Assembly (NCBI RefSeq): GCF_000934755.1
Contig: NZ_JYNP01000029.1
Span: forward strand, 1-64,000
DNA: 64,000 nt
Origin: Desulfonatronovibrio magnus
GTDB lineage: Bacteria > Desulfobacterota > Desulfovibrionia > Desulfovibrionales > Desulfonatronovibrionaceae
Reading direction: 5' to 3'
Both the position numbers and the translations under genes were made by a program. Shown piece after piece: positions 63,871 to 64,000 of this stretch. Within the stretch, counting starts at the first letter, position 1; each line of letters opens with the position of its first letter. A model generated the notes under the pieces. It was not told the DNA's origin. It worked only from the letters and a program-made list of their open reading frames with translations, and did not search any database.

Positions 63871-64000
63871 TTATTTTACCTGGATGCGCTCATTGAGAAA
63901 ACCTATGGCCTCGCGTGTTTCGTCAAGGAACCTGTAAACGGTATCTTGAAAAAACTGTGGAATGATCTCTTTGCTTCCAGGTAACTTTTCGGTGTCGTGC
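63871..64000 (-). CDS. C-terminal end of an unidentified gene, cut by the window edge
   Basis: The last 42 codons (ending FLDETREAIGFLNERIQVK) of a minus-strand gene whose start is outside the window. Followed by a good terminator hairpin. Too little is visible to identify it; helical and acidic. Same strand as the small-gene operon. Confidence 0.5.
   Translation of the reverse strand, partial: HDTEKLPGSKEIIPQFFQDTVYRFLDETREAIGFLNERIQVK

Overview
The window looks like a chromosomal segment of a Gram-negative anaerobe, most probably a sulfate-reducing member of the Desulfovibrionales. This is an inference from gene content and style: moderate GC, HypF (NiFe-hydrogenase maturation), a Tat-exported molybdopterin enzyme with no partner subunits, a heptosyltransferase-like GT9, many small palindromic intergenic repeats, and AAA/DUF4143 ATPases. 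No rRNA, CRISPR array or intact transposase was seen. The only RNA gene found is an initiator tRNA at 62465-62541.

Layout. 1-7.3 kb is an accessory zone. It holds a HigB/HigA-type toxin-antitoxin pair flanked by an 80-bp direct repeat, a remnant of a flavin amine-oxidase/mutase-like gene cut at the repeat junction, an AAA/DUF4143 ATPase, a second broken DUF4143 gene carrying a perfect 45-bp palindrome, and two tandem near-identical ATPases, the second frameshifted. 7.3-21.5 kb is a surface-glycan locus: a methyltransferase gene broken in three frames, a putative GT-A protein, three CDP-glycerol-glycerophosphotransferase-like (TagF-type) proteins (two fused to other modules), a LicC-like cytidylyltransferase, GT2 and GT4 enzymes and an exported helical protein. 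Together they suggest a CDP-activated, phosphodiester-linked glycan, unusual for this kind of bacterium.

21.5-33.5 kb holds an MscS-family channel, pgi, and a minus-strand operon for a specialised Hsp70 machine: GrpE-like protein, HscC-sized Hsp70, an unrecognised 709-residue helical protein, and a small J-domain protein with HPE in place of HPD. This operon is bracketed by related clusters of short repeats. 33.5-42.6 kb encodes stand-alone E1-alpha and E1-beta of a 2-oxoacid dehydrogenase, a Tat-dependent molybdopterin oxidoreductase and, convergently, the large subunit of glutamate synthase.

43-52.3 kb has two paralogous ribbon-helix-helix/RelE modules around a sigma-54-dependent response regulator. 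In the second module the toxin is reduced to about 29 residues fused in frame to PgeF. Then come 5-formyl-THF cyclo-ligase, a tiny membrane protein, uvrA and hypF. 52.4-55.3 kb has a GT9 enzyme and two small proteins that may be flagellum-related. 55.6-60.5 kb is a complete branched-chain amino-acid ABC operon (livKHMGF), followed by a PAS sensor protein with a HisKA box but no ATPase domain. The right end is an initiator tRNA followed by a minus-strand run of tiny ORFan genes including an RHH regulator, which could be the edge of an integrated element.

The best candidates for an undescribed system are the Hsp70/GrpE-like/709-aa/J-protein operon and the CDP-glycerol-type glycan locus. The intergenic palindromic elements also deserve attention: nested insertions, insertions flush with stop codons, and hairpins whose outer arms covary.
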